Below, one piece after another: positions 41,599-50,799 of a stretch of DNA of 64,000 nt. A program made the position numbers and the translations under genes. Origin of the DNA: HKCCE3408 sp039191215 (GTDB lineage Bacteria > Pseudomonadota > Alphaproteobacteria > Rhodobacterales > Rhodobacteraceae); NCBI GenBank assembly GCA_039191215.1, contig JBCCXT010000014.1, positions 3,677-67,676 of the forward strand. Direction: 5' to 3'. Position 1 is the stretch's first letter, and each line of letters starts with the position of its first letter. The notes under the pieces were generated by a model. That model had not been told where the DNA came from. It ran no database searches and saw only the letters and a list, made by a program, of their open reading frames with translations.

Positions 41599-42324
41599 TT
41601 AGCTGTCGTCCACCACGGTTCCGATGATCGGGCCCACCGGCCAGCCCAGATCGCTGCGACCGATGGCAGGCGCGTGCAGGCGCGAAACCCGACCGTCAAA
41701 ATAAAGCGCGTTGGGCAGGCCCAGTTGATCGCGAAAGAGCCGCGCGAAGTGGTGAAAATTCACCGGCTGGTCGGAGATGGCAAGCACCACGCGCTGACCC
41801 GTTGCATCCACGCCGACACCGTTGCGGATATTGTAGCTGTCTGAGTCAGGCAGAAACCGCGGGTGCAGGTCACCGTCGATGACCAGCATGGGACCCGATT
41901 GGCTGGCGTAACGACAGGCAATCCCGGACGCCTCAAATCGTAAGCTCTCAAGAACAAAAGCGCGCGCATCCCCGATGCAGAAGACGCCGTTCGGCAGCAG
42001 TCCAAAATTCCCGGGACCGTCAGAGGTGATCAGCCGCATCTCCTGCTGACCGTTCTCGACATAAAGGCCAACCGGCGCGCGGTCCTCGTGGAACATGCCG
42101 GCATTCATCGCCAGGCCCAGACGGGACCCCTCCGGCAAGATCGCCTCAACCCGCCCGAACGAGCCCAGAATGTCACCTTCGGAATCGCGCAGAAACAGGC
42201 GCAGCTCATCGGTGCGCATATCAACTTCACAGACCGTGAAATCTCCGCCATCAAACCGGACAGTCTCGCAGCTTTGAGCGGCAGCCGGGGCAAGAAGCGC
42301 TATCAGAAATGCGGCAAGCCTCAT
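41599..42324 (-). CDS. Phosphodiester glycosidase family (NAGPA-like, DUF2233) exported protein
   Basis: A 241-residue exported protein with a signal peptide (1-16). Family motifs are AMNAGMFHEDRAPVGLYVENG, FGLLPNGVFCIGD, and NFHHFARLFRDQLGLPNALYFDGRVS read across the C-terminal part. NAGPA domains cleave phosphodiester-linked sugars such as GlcNAc-1-phosphate caps. Its ATG overlaps the rbfA stop by four bases, and it ends five bases before truB, so an envelope enzyme sits within a translation operon. Substrate unknown. Confidence 0.85.
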   Translation of the reverse strand: MRLAAFLIALLAPAAAQSCETVRFDGGDFTVCEVDMRTDELRLFLRDSEGDILGSFGRVEAILPEGSRLGLAMNAGMFHEDRAPVGLYVENGQQEMRLITSDGPGNFGLLPNGVFCIGDARAFVLESLRFEASGIACRYASQSGPMLVIDGDLHPRFLPDSDSYNIRNGVGVDATGQRVVLAISDQPVNFHHFARLFRDQLGLPNALYFDGRVSRLHAPAIGRSDLGWPVGPIIGTVVDDS

Positions 42325-42737
42325 GGCTCACCTTCGACGTCGCGCCGAACGGTCGCGTTTGACAGCATGCGCCGGGTTGCATCCATCTGATCGAAGGTCT
42401 CATCGAGAACAAAGCGCAGATCGGGGGCGTATTTCAGCGTCATCTCGCGGGTCACAGCGCGGCGCAGCTCAACCTTGTTGCGATTGAGCGCAGCAAGGGC
42501 TTCTTCCTGCCCCGCCCCACCCAATGGCATCACATAGACTGTTGCAACTTTGAGATCGGGCGAGGCGCGCACCTCACCGACGGTGATCGACATCACGCCC
42601 AAATCCGGGTCATGCACATCGCCGCGCGCCAACACATCCGCCAAGGTACGCCGGATCAATTCGCCCACCCGCAACTGCCGCTGCGACGGGCCCGGTCCTT
42701 CATGCCTGATCCGTCTGGACATCGCGCAATCCAACAT
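42321..42737 (-). CDS. rbfA: Ribosome-binding factor A
   Basis: A roughly 138-residue RbfA, needed for 30S maturation. Recognisable are GPSQRQLRVGELIRRTLADVL, DPDLGVMSITVGEVRASPDLKVATVYVMPLG and the LRFVLDETFDQM motif near the C-terminus. The start is uncertain among 42758, 42737 and 42722; GGGGA before 42737 favours MLDCAMS. It overlaps the next gene by four bases. Confidence 0.92.
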   Translation of the reverse strand: MLDCAMSRRIRHEGPGPSQRQLRVGELIRRTLADVLARGDVHDPDLGVMSITVGEVRASPDLKVATVYVMPLGGAGQEEALAALNRNKVELRRAVTREMTLKYAPDLRFVLDETFDQMDATRRMLSNATVRRDVEGEP

Positions 42738-42799
42738 TCCGTTTCCCCGATGCATCATCTATGGCAGACCGGCGGGTGCCGCAACCGAAGGGGGCCAAA

Positions 42800-43609
42800 A
42801 TGGACAAGCTAGCCGTCGCGGTGATGGGTGTATCGGGCCGCATGGGGCAAATGCTGGCGGGCCTGCTTCTCGACCATGACGCGGCCACCTTGGTCGCGGC
42901 GACCGAGGCACCCGGACGTGCCTGGATCGGCCAGGACCTCGGCCTGGCGATGGGCGGGCAAGCGCGCGGGGTGACCGTCACGGATGACCCCGGCCCGGCC
43001 ATTGCCGCGGCACAAGCAGTGATCGACTTCACCGCACCCGCAGCCACCCTAGCCCACAGCCGGATCGCCGCGGAAACCGGCACAGCACTTGTCGTTGGCA
43101 CCACCGGGTTGAGCGCAGCCGATATTGCGAGCCTGGGTGATGCAGCGACCAAAACGGCGCTGGTCCGGGCTGGCAATATGAGCCTTGGCGTGAATCTTCC
43201 GACGCTTCTGACCCGCCAGGTTGCCCAAGCTTTGGGCGAAAGCTTTGATATCGAGATTGTCGAGAGCCATCACCGCCACAAGGTTGACGCGCCATCGGGT
43301 ACCGCACTGATGCTAGGGGCGGCGGCGGCGGAGGGACGCGGCGTGGCCCTTGACGATGTCGCTGAGCGCGGCCGCGACGGGATCACCGGCGCCCGGGCGC
43401 CGGGCGCGATCGGATTTGCTGCGCTGCGCGGCGGCGATGTGGTCGGCGAGCATGACGTCGTCTTCGCCGGACCGGGGGAGCGGATCGTGCTGCGCCACCT
43501 GGCCTCGGACCGGGCCATTTTCGCCCGCGGTGCGATCCGGGCCGCGCTCTGGGCGCAAGGTCAGCCGCCCGGCGCCTATGACATGGTCGATGTCTTGGGG
43601 CTGAGGTGA
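42800..43609 (+). CDS. dapB: 4-hydroxy-tetrahydrodipicolinate reductase
   Basis: A 269-residue DapB for lysine/diaminopimelate synthesis. The NAD(P)-binding GVSGRMGQM, the FTAPAATLAHSRIAAETG segment, and the substrate motif ESHHRHKVDAPSGTALMLG are intact. The ATG at 42800 follows GGGGG; the upstream in-frame ATG at 42761 is rejected for lack of homology. It is divergent from rbfA. Confidence 0.95.
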   Translation: MDKLAVAVMGVSGRMGQMLAGLLLDHDAATLVAATEAPGRAWIGQDLGLAMGGQARGVTVTDDPGPAIAAAQAVIDFTAPAATLAHSRIAAETGTALVVGTTGLSAADIASLGDAATKTALVRAGNMSLGVNLPTLLTRQVAQALGESFDIEIVESHHRHKVDAPSGTALMLGAAAAEGRGVALDDVAERGRDGITGARAPGAIGFAALRGGDVVGEHDVVFAGPGERIVLRHLASDRAIFARGAIRAALWAQGQPPGAYDMVDVLGLR

Positions 43610-43697
43610 CATTTTTGTGAACTTGCCCAAAAACTGATCCGTTTTCCCGCGCTCACACGTACGCAGAGAAACGTAAACGGCAATCTCGGGGATCGAC

Positions 43698-44063
43698 ATG
43701 AAACGCTCTGGCATCTTCGCCGCCTTGATGGCGCTTTGCACATTGGGCACCAGCCCGGCAATTGCAGAAGAATTCACCGTCGTGTCCGATCGAGAGCAGT
43801 TTTTGTCACTGATCACCGGACGAGAGCTGACACGCATGGGCATCCGCCTTGAAGTGAGCCCGGGCGGAGAGATCAGCGGCCGCGCATTCGGCACGCCCGT
43901 GACCGGTGCTTGGGACTGGAACGGCAATTACTTCTGCCGCGATCTCTACTATGGCGAAGAGGATCTGGGACCGAATTGCCAGCAAGTGGCGGTCAACGGA
44001 AATACCCTGCGCTTCACCTCTGATCGCGGCACCGGTCGCTACGCCGATCTACGCCTGCGCTAG
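43698..44063 (+). CDS. Small exported protein of unknown function
   Basis: A 121-residue protein with a signal peptide (1-23, ending AIA). The mature part contains GREL, SPGGEISGRAFG, WDWNGNYFCRDLYYG and a closing DRGTGRYADLRLR. Two cysteines fall in the mature part. The family is found in Rhodobacterales beside dapB in my memory, sometimes mislabelled as dihydrodipicolinate reductase. Periplasmic; function unrecognised. Confidence 0.7.
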   Translation: MKRSGIFAALMALCTLGTSPAIAEEFTVVSDREQFLSLITGRELTRMGIRLEVSPGGEISGRAFGTPVTGAWDWNGNYFCRDLYYGEEDLGPNCQQVAVNGNTLRFTSDRGTGRYADLRLR

Positions 44064-44091
44064 CGGCATATTCCCGAAGGTTTAAAATTGG

Positions 44092-44139
44092 CGCGCGGAT
44101 GCCGCGGGCCGAGGATGGCTCCGAAGGGGCCTGACGAGG
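44092..44139 (-). repeat. 48-bp intergenic repeat copy
   Basis: Read on the minus strand, this segment matches 53461-53508 at 42 of 48 positions without gaps. It includes a short stem-loop that, read on the plus strand, closes with one G-U pair. It lies between the convergent genes ending at 44063 and 44167. Confidence 0.75.
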
Positions 44140-44166
44140 CGCGCTCCGCCTCTGGGCGCGGCCCGC

Positions 44167-44349
44167 TCAAAAATCGACCGCAATCCCCTTTTTCTCCCAA
44201 TCACCGTAACGCACAGGCTCCGGGCCATCGCGGCCGCCAAGCTCGGTCGGCAAATCCAATGCCTTAGCCTTTTGACGCCGCGCTTCGGCCTCCTCCAACG
44301 CGCGTCGCGCCGCAGGTGGCAGATCGGGTTTTGAGTTGTCATCGGGCAT
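44167..44349 (-). CDS. DUF1674 / SDHAF4-like protein
   Basis: A 60-residue soluble protein. The C-terminal motif EPVRYGDWEKKGIAVDF is that of DUF1674, whose mitochondrial member SDHAF4 helps load flavinated SdhA during succinate dehydrogenase assembly. No sdh genes are nearby. Small but well supported by the motif. Confidence 0.85.
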   Translation of the reverse strand: MPDDNSKPDLPPAARRALEEAEARRQKAKALDLPTELGGRDGPEPVRYGDWEKKGIAVDF

Positions 44350-44417
44350 GGCAGCACCTTGTCATGTATCTTGCCTTGATATACGGCCTGCGCTCTTAAG
44401 AACAAGGATAGACGGCC

Positions 44418-45662
44418 ATGGCCAAACCCGGCGTGACGCCCCGCCACGCCGCCTGGCGTGCGTTAAGCGGTGTCTTTGATACCGGCGATATGCTCACATT
44501 TGATGCCGATCTGTCCGGTGCAGATGCGGCCCGCGCTGGCCGACTGGCACGCACGACATTGCGCCATCTGGGACGCATAGACAGCCTCTTGGGCCGCTTC
44601 ATCCAACGCAAACCCATCCCGCTTGTGCATCATCTTCTGCGCCTTGGTGCAGCCGAGCTTCTGGCGGAACAAGCACCGGCCCACGGCGTGGTTGATGCTT
44701 ATGTCTCGCTCTCCAAATCCAGTCACGACACCCGGCGTGCCGCTGGCATGATCAACGCGGTTTTGCGCAAACTTGCCACCCAGGGTCCGGACATTTGGGC
44801 CAACCAAGGCCCACAGAGGCTGCCGAAATGGCTGCGCAACCCGTTGCGCGACGCCTATGGCGCAGACGCCGTGCGGGCCATTGAAGCCGCCCATGAGGCC
44901 GGCGCGCCAATTGATCTGACACTGAAGGACGATCTGGCGATCGATGGCGCACAAATCCTGCCGACCGGATCAATCCGTCTGGCCAGAGGTGCCCAAGTTA
45001 GCGCCCTGCCGGGCTATGAGACCGGGGCGTTCTGGGTCCAGGATGCCGCCGCCGCACTGCCTGTGCGGCTTTTGGGTAAATTATCCCAGGCAAATGTCCT
45101 CGATCTCTGCGCGGCACCGGGGGGGAAAACCATGCAATTGGCTGCCGCCGGGGCACGTGTCACAGCGCTGGACCGATCCCCTGAACGACTGGAGCGGTTG
45201 CGCGACAACCTGGACCGAACACAGCTTTCCGCCGAAATTGTCATCGCTGACGCGTGCGATTGGCGTGGTGGGCCGTTTGATGCCATCCTGCTTGATGCGC
45301 CTTGTTCGGCTACCGGCACGATCCGGCGCCATCCGGAATTGCCGTTTATCCGGTCTGCGGCCGACGTCGCAGCGCTCACCGAGTTGCAATCAAGCATGAT
45401 CGATGCCGCACTGGCGCAACTCAAACCCGGTGGGCGGCTTGTCTATTGCACTTGTTCGCTGCTGCCCGAGGAGGGTGAGGCTCAGATCACCGCAGCGCTG
45501 ACACGCCACCCTGGCCTCAAAGCACTGCCGCTTAACCCCATGGCGTTGGGCGCAGAGCCCGGTTGGGCCTCCCCGGAAGGGGGCTTGCGCCTTCGACCCG
45601 ATTATTGGGCCGAGACAGGCGGTATGGACGGCTTTTTCATGGCAGCCCTTGAACATCGGTGA
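44418..45662 (+). CDS. RsmB-like rRNA cytosine-C5 methyltransferase
   Basis: A 414-residue enzyme with an N-terminal NusB-like RNA-binding domain (about 1-135) and a C-terminal SAM domain. SAM motif I is LDLCAAPGGKTMQL; motif IV DAPCSATGTIRRHPEL and motif VI YCTCSLLPEEGE supply the two catalytic cysteines of 5-methylcytosine RNA enzymes. The layout fits RsmB (16S C967). It starts an unbroken forward run with the heparinase-like gene. Confidence 0.9.
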   Translation: MAKPGVTPRHAAWRALSGVFDTGDMLTFDADLSGADAARAGRLARTTLRHLGRIDSLLGRFIQRKPIPLVHHLLRLGAAELLAEQAPAHGVVDAYVSLSKSSHDTRRAAGMINAVLRKLATQGPDIWANQGPQRLPKWLRNPLRDAYGADAVRAIEAAHEAGAPIDLTLKDDLAIDGAQILPTGSIRLARGAQVSALPGYETGAFWVQDAAAALPVRLLGKLSQANVLDLCAAPGGKTMQLAAAGARVTALDRSPERLERLRDNLDRTQLSAEIVIADACDWRGGPFDAILLDAPCSATGTIRRHPELPFIRSAADVAALTELQSSMIDAALAQLKPGGRLVYCTCSLLPEEGEAQITAALTRHPGLKALPLNPMALGAEPGWASPEGGLRLRPDYWAETGGMDGFFMAALEHR

Positions 45663-45666
45663 CACG

Positions 45667-47499
45667 ATGTGGGATCAGGACTATCTTGGCGCATACAACC
45701 ATAAGGGCCGAGCAGGACCCCAGAGCAGATATGCGAAATTGCAGGCAACGACCCGCCGCCCGGGGCGGCCGATACCGGCCATGAGCCGGATCGGAAATGG
45801 CCTGGCCGCTCGGCTGTCCGGGCGCCACGGGGTCACCGGGTTTTCGTCGCAGCCCCAGCCCAAAGCGCTTGGTGAGGCAGTGCGCGGTCGCCAGTATCTG
45901 GCGGGCAATTTGATGTTTGCCGGTGAGTTGGTCGAATTACCGCCAAACGTGCAAACGCCTTGGGAAATCGCGCCGCCATCTGCCGATTACAGCGCGGCCT
46001 TGCACGGATTTGCCTGGCTTGACGACCTGACCGCCGTTGGCAGCACAAGCGCACTGGAAACCGCACGCCGCTGGACGCATGGCTGGATCGCGCGCTACAG
46101 CCGCGGACAAGGGCCCGGCTGGACGCCCTGGCTTGCCGGGCGGCGCCAGATCCGGCTCATCACCCATGCAATCACGCTTATGAACGGTGTCAGTGGCGAC
46201 GACACGGCCGCTTTGATCGACGTAATGGGCCGACAGGCCCGCTTTCTTGCACAACGCTGGAAAAGCACCAAGCCCGGATTCGCCCGCTTTGAGGCGCTGA
46301 CCGGCTATGTGCAATCAGCCTCAGCGCTCAGCGGTATGCATGACCGCCTGCCCCATGCCTTGAGCGATATGGCAAGCGTTTTGCAGCGCGATATCGATGC
46401 ATCGGGCGGCATTGCCAGCCGCAACCCCGAAGAGCTTCTGGAGATCTTCGCGCTGCTGACCTGGACAGCGGACGTGCTACGCGACATGGGCCATAAGCCC
46501 GATCCTGCACTTGATCGTGCGATCGCCCGAATCGCCCCTACTTTAAGGAGTCTGCGTCACAGCGATGGCGGCCTGGCGCGATTCCATGGCGGTGGGCGCG
46601 GGAGGCCAGGTTTACTCGATCTGGCCCTGCGCCAGGCGCGGCTGCGCCCATCAATGGCGCAGGGCAAGGCAATGGGTTTCGGGCGGCTCTCGGGCGGCGC
46701 TGTGACGCTGATCGTCGATGCCGAACGGCCCGTCACGGGCCCCGGTTCCGGTCGCGCCCATGCCTCAACACTGGCCTTTCAGATGACCAGCGCGCGTGAC
46801 CCGGTGATTGTAAGCTGTGGCGCCGGTGTTCGGCTCGGGCCGGATTGGCGCCGGGCCGGGCGCGCCACCCCGTCCCATTCCACACTTGTGCTGGAGGGCT
46901 ATTCCTCGTCGCGCGTGGCCCGAGGTGGTGCGGCCCTTGTCGAAGGGCCAAAAGACGTCACGGCGCAAGTGCAAAGCGCGGGCGGGGCGTCTTCGATCAC
47001 GATGAGCCATGACGGCTGGCTGCAAACCCATGGCCTGACCCATGGCCGCAGCCTTACCTTGGCGGCCGATGGCCGCTTGCTGCGCGGCGAAGACACGCTA
47101 TCGGCTCTAGATGCCGCCGACCGCAAGCTTTTTGACCGGGTCCTGCACTACGCCCCCAATTCCAGCCTAAGCTACAACATCCATTTCCATCTGCATCCTG
47201 ATATCCACGCCTCGCTTGATATGGGTGGGCAGGCGGTCTCTCTGAGCTTACGCAACGGCGAGGTCTGGATCTTTCGCCGGATGGTGGCCGAAGGCGACGC
47301 CTCGGCTACGCTTAAGGTCCACCCGTCGATCTATCTTGATTCCCGCCACCTCAGCGCCCGCGCGACAAAACAAATCGTTCTCTCCGGCCGCGCAGCAAGC
47401 TATGGCACGGCCATTCATTGGAGCATTGCTTGCCCAAAGGGCCCGACCCGGCGGCGCAAGCTGGCGCCTGTGATCTTATTAAACGACCCAGAGATATGA
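45667..47499 (+). CDS. Heparinase II/III family protein
   Basis: A 610-residue protein of the heparinase II/III-like superfamily: an alpha-helical toroid N-terminal part (about 70-320) with WxHGWIARY and a beta-sandwich C-terminal part (about 330-600) with ARDPVIVSCGAG and FHLHPDI. It lacks an obvious signal peptide, as do many Rhodobacterales members placed beside rsmB and purH. Polysaccharide lyase activity is not established. The start at 45667 is five bases after the rsmB-like stop, and it ends ATGA-coupled to purH. Confidence 0.8.
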   Translation: MWDQDYLGAYNHKGRAGPQSRYAKLQATTRRPGRPIPAMSRIGNGLAARLSGRHGVTGFSSQPQPKALGEAVRGRQYLAGNLMFAGELVELPPNVQTPWEIAPPSADYSAALHGFAWLDDLTAVGSTSALETARRWTHGWIARYSRGQGPGWTPWLAGRRQIRLITHAITLMNGVSGDDTAALIDVMGRQARFLAQRWKSTKPGFARFEALTGYVQSASALSGMHDRLPHALSDMASVLQRDIDASGGIASRNPEELLEIFALLTWTADVLRDMGHKPDPALDRAIARIAPTLRSLRHSDGGLARFHGGGRGRPGLLDLALRQARLRPSMAQGKAMGFGRLSGGAVTLIVDAERPVTGPGSGRAHASTLAFQMTSARDPVIVSCGAGVRLGPDWRRAGRATPSHSTLVLEGYSSSRVARGGAALVEGPKDVTAQVQSAGGASSITMSHDGWLQTHGLTHGRSLTLAADGRLLRGEDTLSALDAADRKLFDRVLHYAPNSSLSYNIHFHLHPDIHASLDMGGQAVSLSLRNGEVWIFRRMVAEGDASATLKVHPSIYLDSRHLSARATKQIVLSGRAASYGTAIHWSIACPKGPTRRRKLAPVILLNDPEI

Positions 47500-49106
47500 G
47501 CCCAAAACAGATGGCAGTTGACGACAAGGCCCCCCTTAATCGCGCCCTTTTGTCTGTTTCCGACAAGACCGGCCTGGTGGCGTTTGCCCAAGTTCTTTCA
47601 GCGCGCGGCGTGGCGCTGATCTCCACCGGTGGCACAGCGGCGGCCCTGCGGGCCGCAGGCCTCGACGTGGCAGATGTGGCCGAAGTCACGGGCTTTCCGG
47701 AGATGATGGATGGGCGCGTGAAAACGCTGCATCCGAAGGTCCATGGCGGGCTTTTGGCGCGCCGCGATGACCAGGCCCATAGGGCTGCCATGCAGAACCA
47801 CGACATCCCGGCCATCGACCTGCTGGTGGTCAATCTCTACCCGTTTGAGGCGACGGTTGCCGCAGGCGCCGACTATGACACTTGCGTTGAAAACATCGAT
47901 ATCGGCGGGCCCGCGATGATCCGCGCGGCGGCAAAAAACCATGACCATGTGACGGTGCTGACCGATGTGGCGGATTATGACCTGCTTTTGGCCGAACTTG
48001 ATGCGCATGACGGGCAGACAAGCCGTGCTTTCCGCGCCGGCCGTGCGGCTGCCGCCTATGCTTGTACCGCCGCCTATGACGCTGCTGTATCGACCTGGAT
48101 GGCCGCCGCGATCGACGAGGCCACGCCCAAGCAGCGCACGATCTCCGGCACGCTGGCGCAAAGCCTGCGCTACGGTGAAAACCCGCACCAGCGCGCGGCG
48201 TTCTACGTCGACAGCACTGATCGGCGCGGCGTGGCGACAGCGACCCAGCACCAGGGCAAAGCGCTGAGCTACAACAATATCAACGACACGGATGCCGCTT
48301 TCGAGCTGGTGGCCGAATTTGATCCCGCTGACGGGCCTGCCTGCGCGATCATCAAACATGCAAACCCCTGTGGTGCTGCGCGCGGGGACAGCCTGCTTGA
48401 GGCCTATCAACGCGCCTATGATTGTGACCGCGTGTCTGCCTTTGGCGGCATCGTTGCGCTCAACCAGCCGCTTGATGCGGCAACAGCCCGCGCCATCACC
48501 GATATCCTGACCGAGGTTGTGATCGCGCCCGATGCCGATGACGCCGCGCGGGAGGTTTTTGCCGCCAAAAAGAACCTGCGCCTGTTGACCACCGGCGGCC
48601 TGCCCGACCCAGGCGCACCGGGGCGAATGATCACACAAGTTGCGGGCGGCTTTCTGGCGCAAGACCGTGATAACGGGCGCATCACGGCTGCTGATCTGAA
48701 GGTCGTGACAAAACGCGCGCCCAGCGAGGCCGAACTGGCCGACCTGCTTTTTGCCTGGAACATCGCCAAGCACGTGAAATCGAACGCCATCGTCTACGCC
48801 AAAGGCCTGGCAACGGTGGGTGTCGGCGCCGGGCAGATGAGCCGGGTCGATTCCGCGCGCATCGCAGCCCGCAAGGCCGAAGACATGGCGGCCCTTCTGG
48901 CTTTGGCGGAAAGCCCGGCCATTGGGTCAGTTGTAGCATCGGATGCATTCTTTCCCTTTGCCGACGGCCTGATGGCCGCGGCTGAGGCTGGCGCGACAGC
49001 CATCATCCAGCCCGGCGGCTCAATGCGCGACGCCGAGGTGACCGAGGCCGCCGACGCGGCCGGTCTGGCGATGGTGCTGACCGGCCAACGGCATTTTCGG
49101 CATTAG
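47496..49106 (+). CDS. purH: Bifunctional AICAR transformylase/IMP cyclohydrolase
   Basis: A 536-residue PurH catalysing the last two steps of de novo purine synthesis. The N-terminal cyclohydrolase part has ALLSVSDKTGLV, STGGTAAALR and EMMDGRVKTLHP; the transformylase part has RYGENPHQRAAFY, IKHANPCGAA and SDAFFPFADGL. ATG at 47496 overlaps the heparinase-like stop (ATGA). Length is near standard. Confidence 0.96.
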   Translation: MSPKQMAVDDKAPLNRALLSVSDKTGLVAFAQVLSARGVALISTGGTAAALRAAGLDVADVAEVTGFPEMMDGRVKTLHPKVHGGLLARRDDQAHRAAMQNHDIPAIDLLVVNLYPFEATVAAGADYDTCVENIDIGGPAMIRAAAKNHDHVTVLTDVADYDLLLAELDAHDGQTSRAFRAGRAAAAYACTAAYDAAVSTWMAAAIDEATPKQRTISGTLAQSLRYGENPHQRAAFYVDSTDRRGVATATQHQGKALSYNNINDTDAAFELVAEFDPADGPACAIIKHANPCGAARGDSLLEAYQRAYDCDRVSAFGGIVALNQPLDAATARAITDILTEVVIAPDADDAAREVFAAKKNLRLLTTGGLPDPGAPGRMITQVAGGFLAQDRDNGRITAADLKVVTKRAPSEAELADLLFAWNIAKHVKSNAIVYAKGLATVGVGAGQMSRVDSARIAARKAEDMAALLALAESPAIGSVVASDAFFPFADGLMAAAEAGATAIIQPGGSMRDAEVTEAADAAGLAMVLTGQRHFRH

Positions 49107-49108
49107 CA

Positions 49109-49594
49109 ATGCGGCTTATCCTCATCCCCGCGGCTCTGGCCTTTGCCATCGATCAGGCGTCAAAATTCGGCGTCGTGCACGGGCTGCAACTGGATCAACG
49201 TCTGGTCATCGACGTCTTACCGCCCTTCTTGGTGTTCCGGATGGGCTGGAACAGCGGCATCAATTTCGGCCTATTCGACAACGGTGCAGACGTTATGCGG
49301 TGGGTCCTGGTGACTTTGGCTATCGGGGTGTCCGCCTGGCTGTTGATTTGGGGACGGCGCGGTTTGCTGCGGCCGGTGGCCCGTGTCTCAGCGGGTCTTA
49401 TCATTGGCGGGGCGCTCGGCAATGCGCTTGACCGTGTGATTTACGGGGCAGTGGCGGATTTTCTCAATATGAGCTGCTGTGGGATCAGCAACCCTTTTGC
49501 CTTCAACCTTGCCGATGTGGCGATCTTTGCCGGGGCTATCGGCTTGGTTTTCTTTGCCGACCCGCCGAAAGACAAGGGTGCGAAGACCCCGTGA
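49109..49594 (+). CDS. lspA: Lipoprotein signal peptidase
   Basis: A 161-residue LspA (signal peptidase II) that cleaves prolipoproteins after lipid transfer. Four hydrophobic segments and the two catalytic Asp regions are visible: GNALDRVIYGAVADFLN and FNLADVAIF. It begins two bases after purH, so coexpression is likely. The next gene encodes a lipoprotein, a probable client. Confidence 0.94.
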   Translation: MRLILIPAALAFAIDQASKFGVVHGLQLDQRLVIDVLPPFLVFRMGWNSGINFGLFDNGADVMRWVLVTLAIGVSAWLLIWGRRGLLRPVARVSAGLIIGGALGNALDRVIYGAVADFLNMSCCGISNPFAFNLADVAIFAGAIGLVFFADPPKDKGAKTP

Positions 49595-49642
49595 CGTGCG
49601 CCGATGAATGGGCTAAACGGGGCCCTGCGAAGGAGTGGGCGC

Positions 49643-50149
49643 ATGACACGCGGCATTATCATCTGTTTGGCGATCCTGGCCTTGGGCGCTTGTTCGAGGG
49701 AAAATCCTCGGCTGTTGAACCTGACCCGTGACAGCGGGCCGGGCCCTGACGAGTTCTCCGTTCTGCCGACTGAGCCGCTCGAGATCCCCGACGATCTGAC
49801 CAGCCTGCCGACACCCAATCCCGGCGGGTCGAGCCGCACTGATCCCGACCCGGAAGCCGACGCGATCATCGCGCTTGGCGGCAATCCTGCCCGTGCCGCA
49901 AGCGGATCGGCGGCTTTTGTCGGCCATGCGAGCAGGTTTGGGATAGAGGCCGGCATCCGCGACACGCTGGCCGCCGAAGATCTGGCCTTTCGTCAGACAA
50001 ATGACGGCCGCATTTTGGAGCGGCTGTTTAACGTCAACACCTATCACCGCGCCTATGAGCCGCTATCGCTTGACCAATATGCCGAGTTAGAGCGCTTGCG
50101 CCGTCTTGGCGTGCGCACACCCGCCGCCCCACCACAGGGCGCGGAATAG
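49643..50149 (+). CDS. DUF3035 lipoprotein
   Basis: A 168-residue lipoprotein with a lipobox LGAC (signal 1-16), then PRLLNLTRDSGPGPDEFSVLPTEPLEIP, the conserved opening of DUF3035, and a proline/aspartate-rich region. The family is mostly alphaproteobacterial and of unknown function; its genes usually follow lspA. The start at 49643 follows GAAGGAG; the longer upstream frame adds residues that break the signal peptide. Confidence 0.85.
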   Translation: MTRGIIICLAILALGACSRENPRLLNLTRDSGPGPDEFSVLPTEPLEIPDDLTSLPTPNPGGSSRTDPDPEADAIIALGGNPARAASGSAAFVGHASRFGIEAGIRDTLAAEDLAFRQTNDGRILERLFNVNTYHRAYEPLSLDQYAELERLRRLGVRTPAAPPQGAE

Positions 50150-50191
50150 CCACGCGCCAGGTCGCGTCTCCGCAGCGCCTAAGACCCGGCC

Positions 50192-50596
50192 CTAAAGGGT
50201 CTTTTCCATATCGATCCGGAAATGGCCGTCAGGAAAGCCGAAGCGAGCGAATTCGCGGTAGCCGTGGCGCTTGTAGAACCCCTCTGCCTGCCAGGAATAG
50301 GTGTAAAGCAGCGCCTTGCGCGCACCGCGGCTGATGCCCTCACGCTCAATCGCCTGTAAAAGATCGGACCCCAGACCGTTGCTGCGGCGCTCTGTATCGA
50401 CCCACAGGCTGCGCACTTCCAATACACCGAGATAAACATGCCCGCGCCCTGCAGCGACAATCTCTGCATCCGCGCGCAAAACCATGCTGTAGGTCTGCAC
50501 ATGCCACCCGCTTTGTTGTTGGTTATAGGGGCCAAATCGGGTGGCATAATCGGCATAGACCTCGGTATCCGGCTCAACGCATTCAAACTCGGTCAT
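50192..50596 (-). CDS. GNAT family N-acetyltransferase
   Basis: A 134-residue acetyltransferase. Acetyl-CoA-binding motif A region reads RSLWVDTERRSNGLGSDLLQAIE, followed by ARKALLYTYSWQAEGFYKRHGY typical of the final strands. Substrate unknown. The start at 50596 (MTEFECV) is preferred. It is the only minus-strand gene between purH and mutL. Confidence 0.85.
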   Translation of the reverse strand: MTEFECVEPDTEVYADYATRFGPYNQQQSGWHVQTYSMVLRADAEIVAAGRGHVYLGVLEVRSLWVDTERRSNGLGSDLLQAIEREGISRGARKALLYTYSWQAEGFYKRHGYREFARFGFPDGHFRIDMEKTL

Positions 50597-50799
50597 ATCG
50601 CTTTCCAATCCAAACTCCGGCCTGCAACGCACAGCGGTAGCGAAAAACATTGGCAATCCGAAGCGTGTTTTGCTGCCGCGCTTTGGGAGCGCCGCAGCAG
50701 GTTACCTGCAATCGTTTCACGTAGCTGTCAGTTTGCGTTGGCCTAAAAGCTCCTATCTGTCATCCCATAACCGAGAGCGAACGCCACAGGAGAGACGCG

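Noticed and set aside
50613..50746. A possible small gene between the GNAT and M16 genes
   Set aside because: Short frames there have no ribosome site and no motif; the region is more likely the shared upstream region of the two divergent genes.
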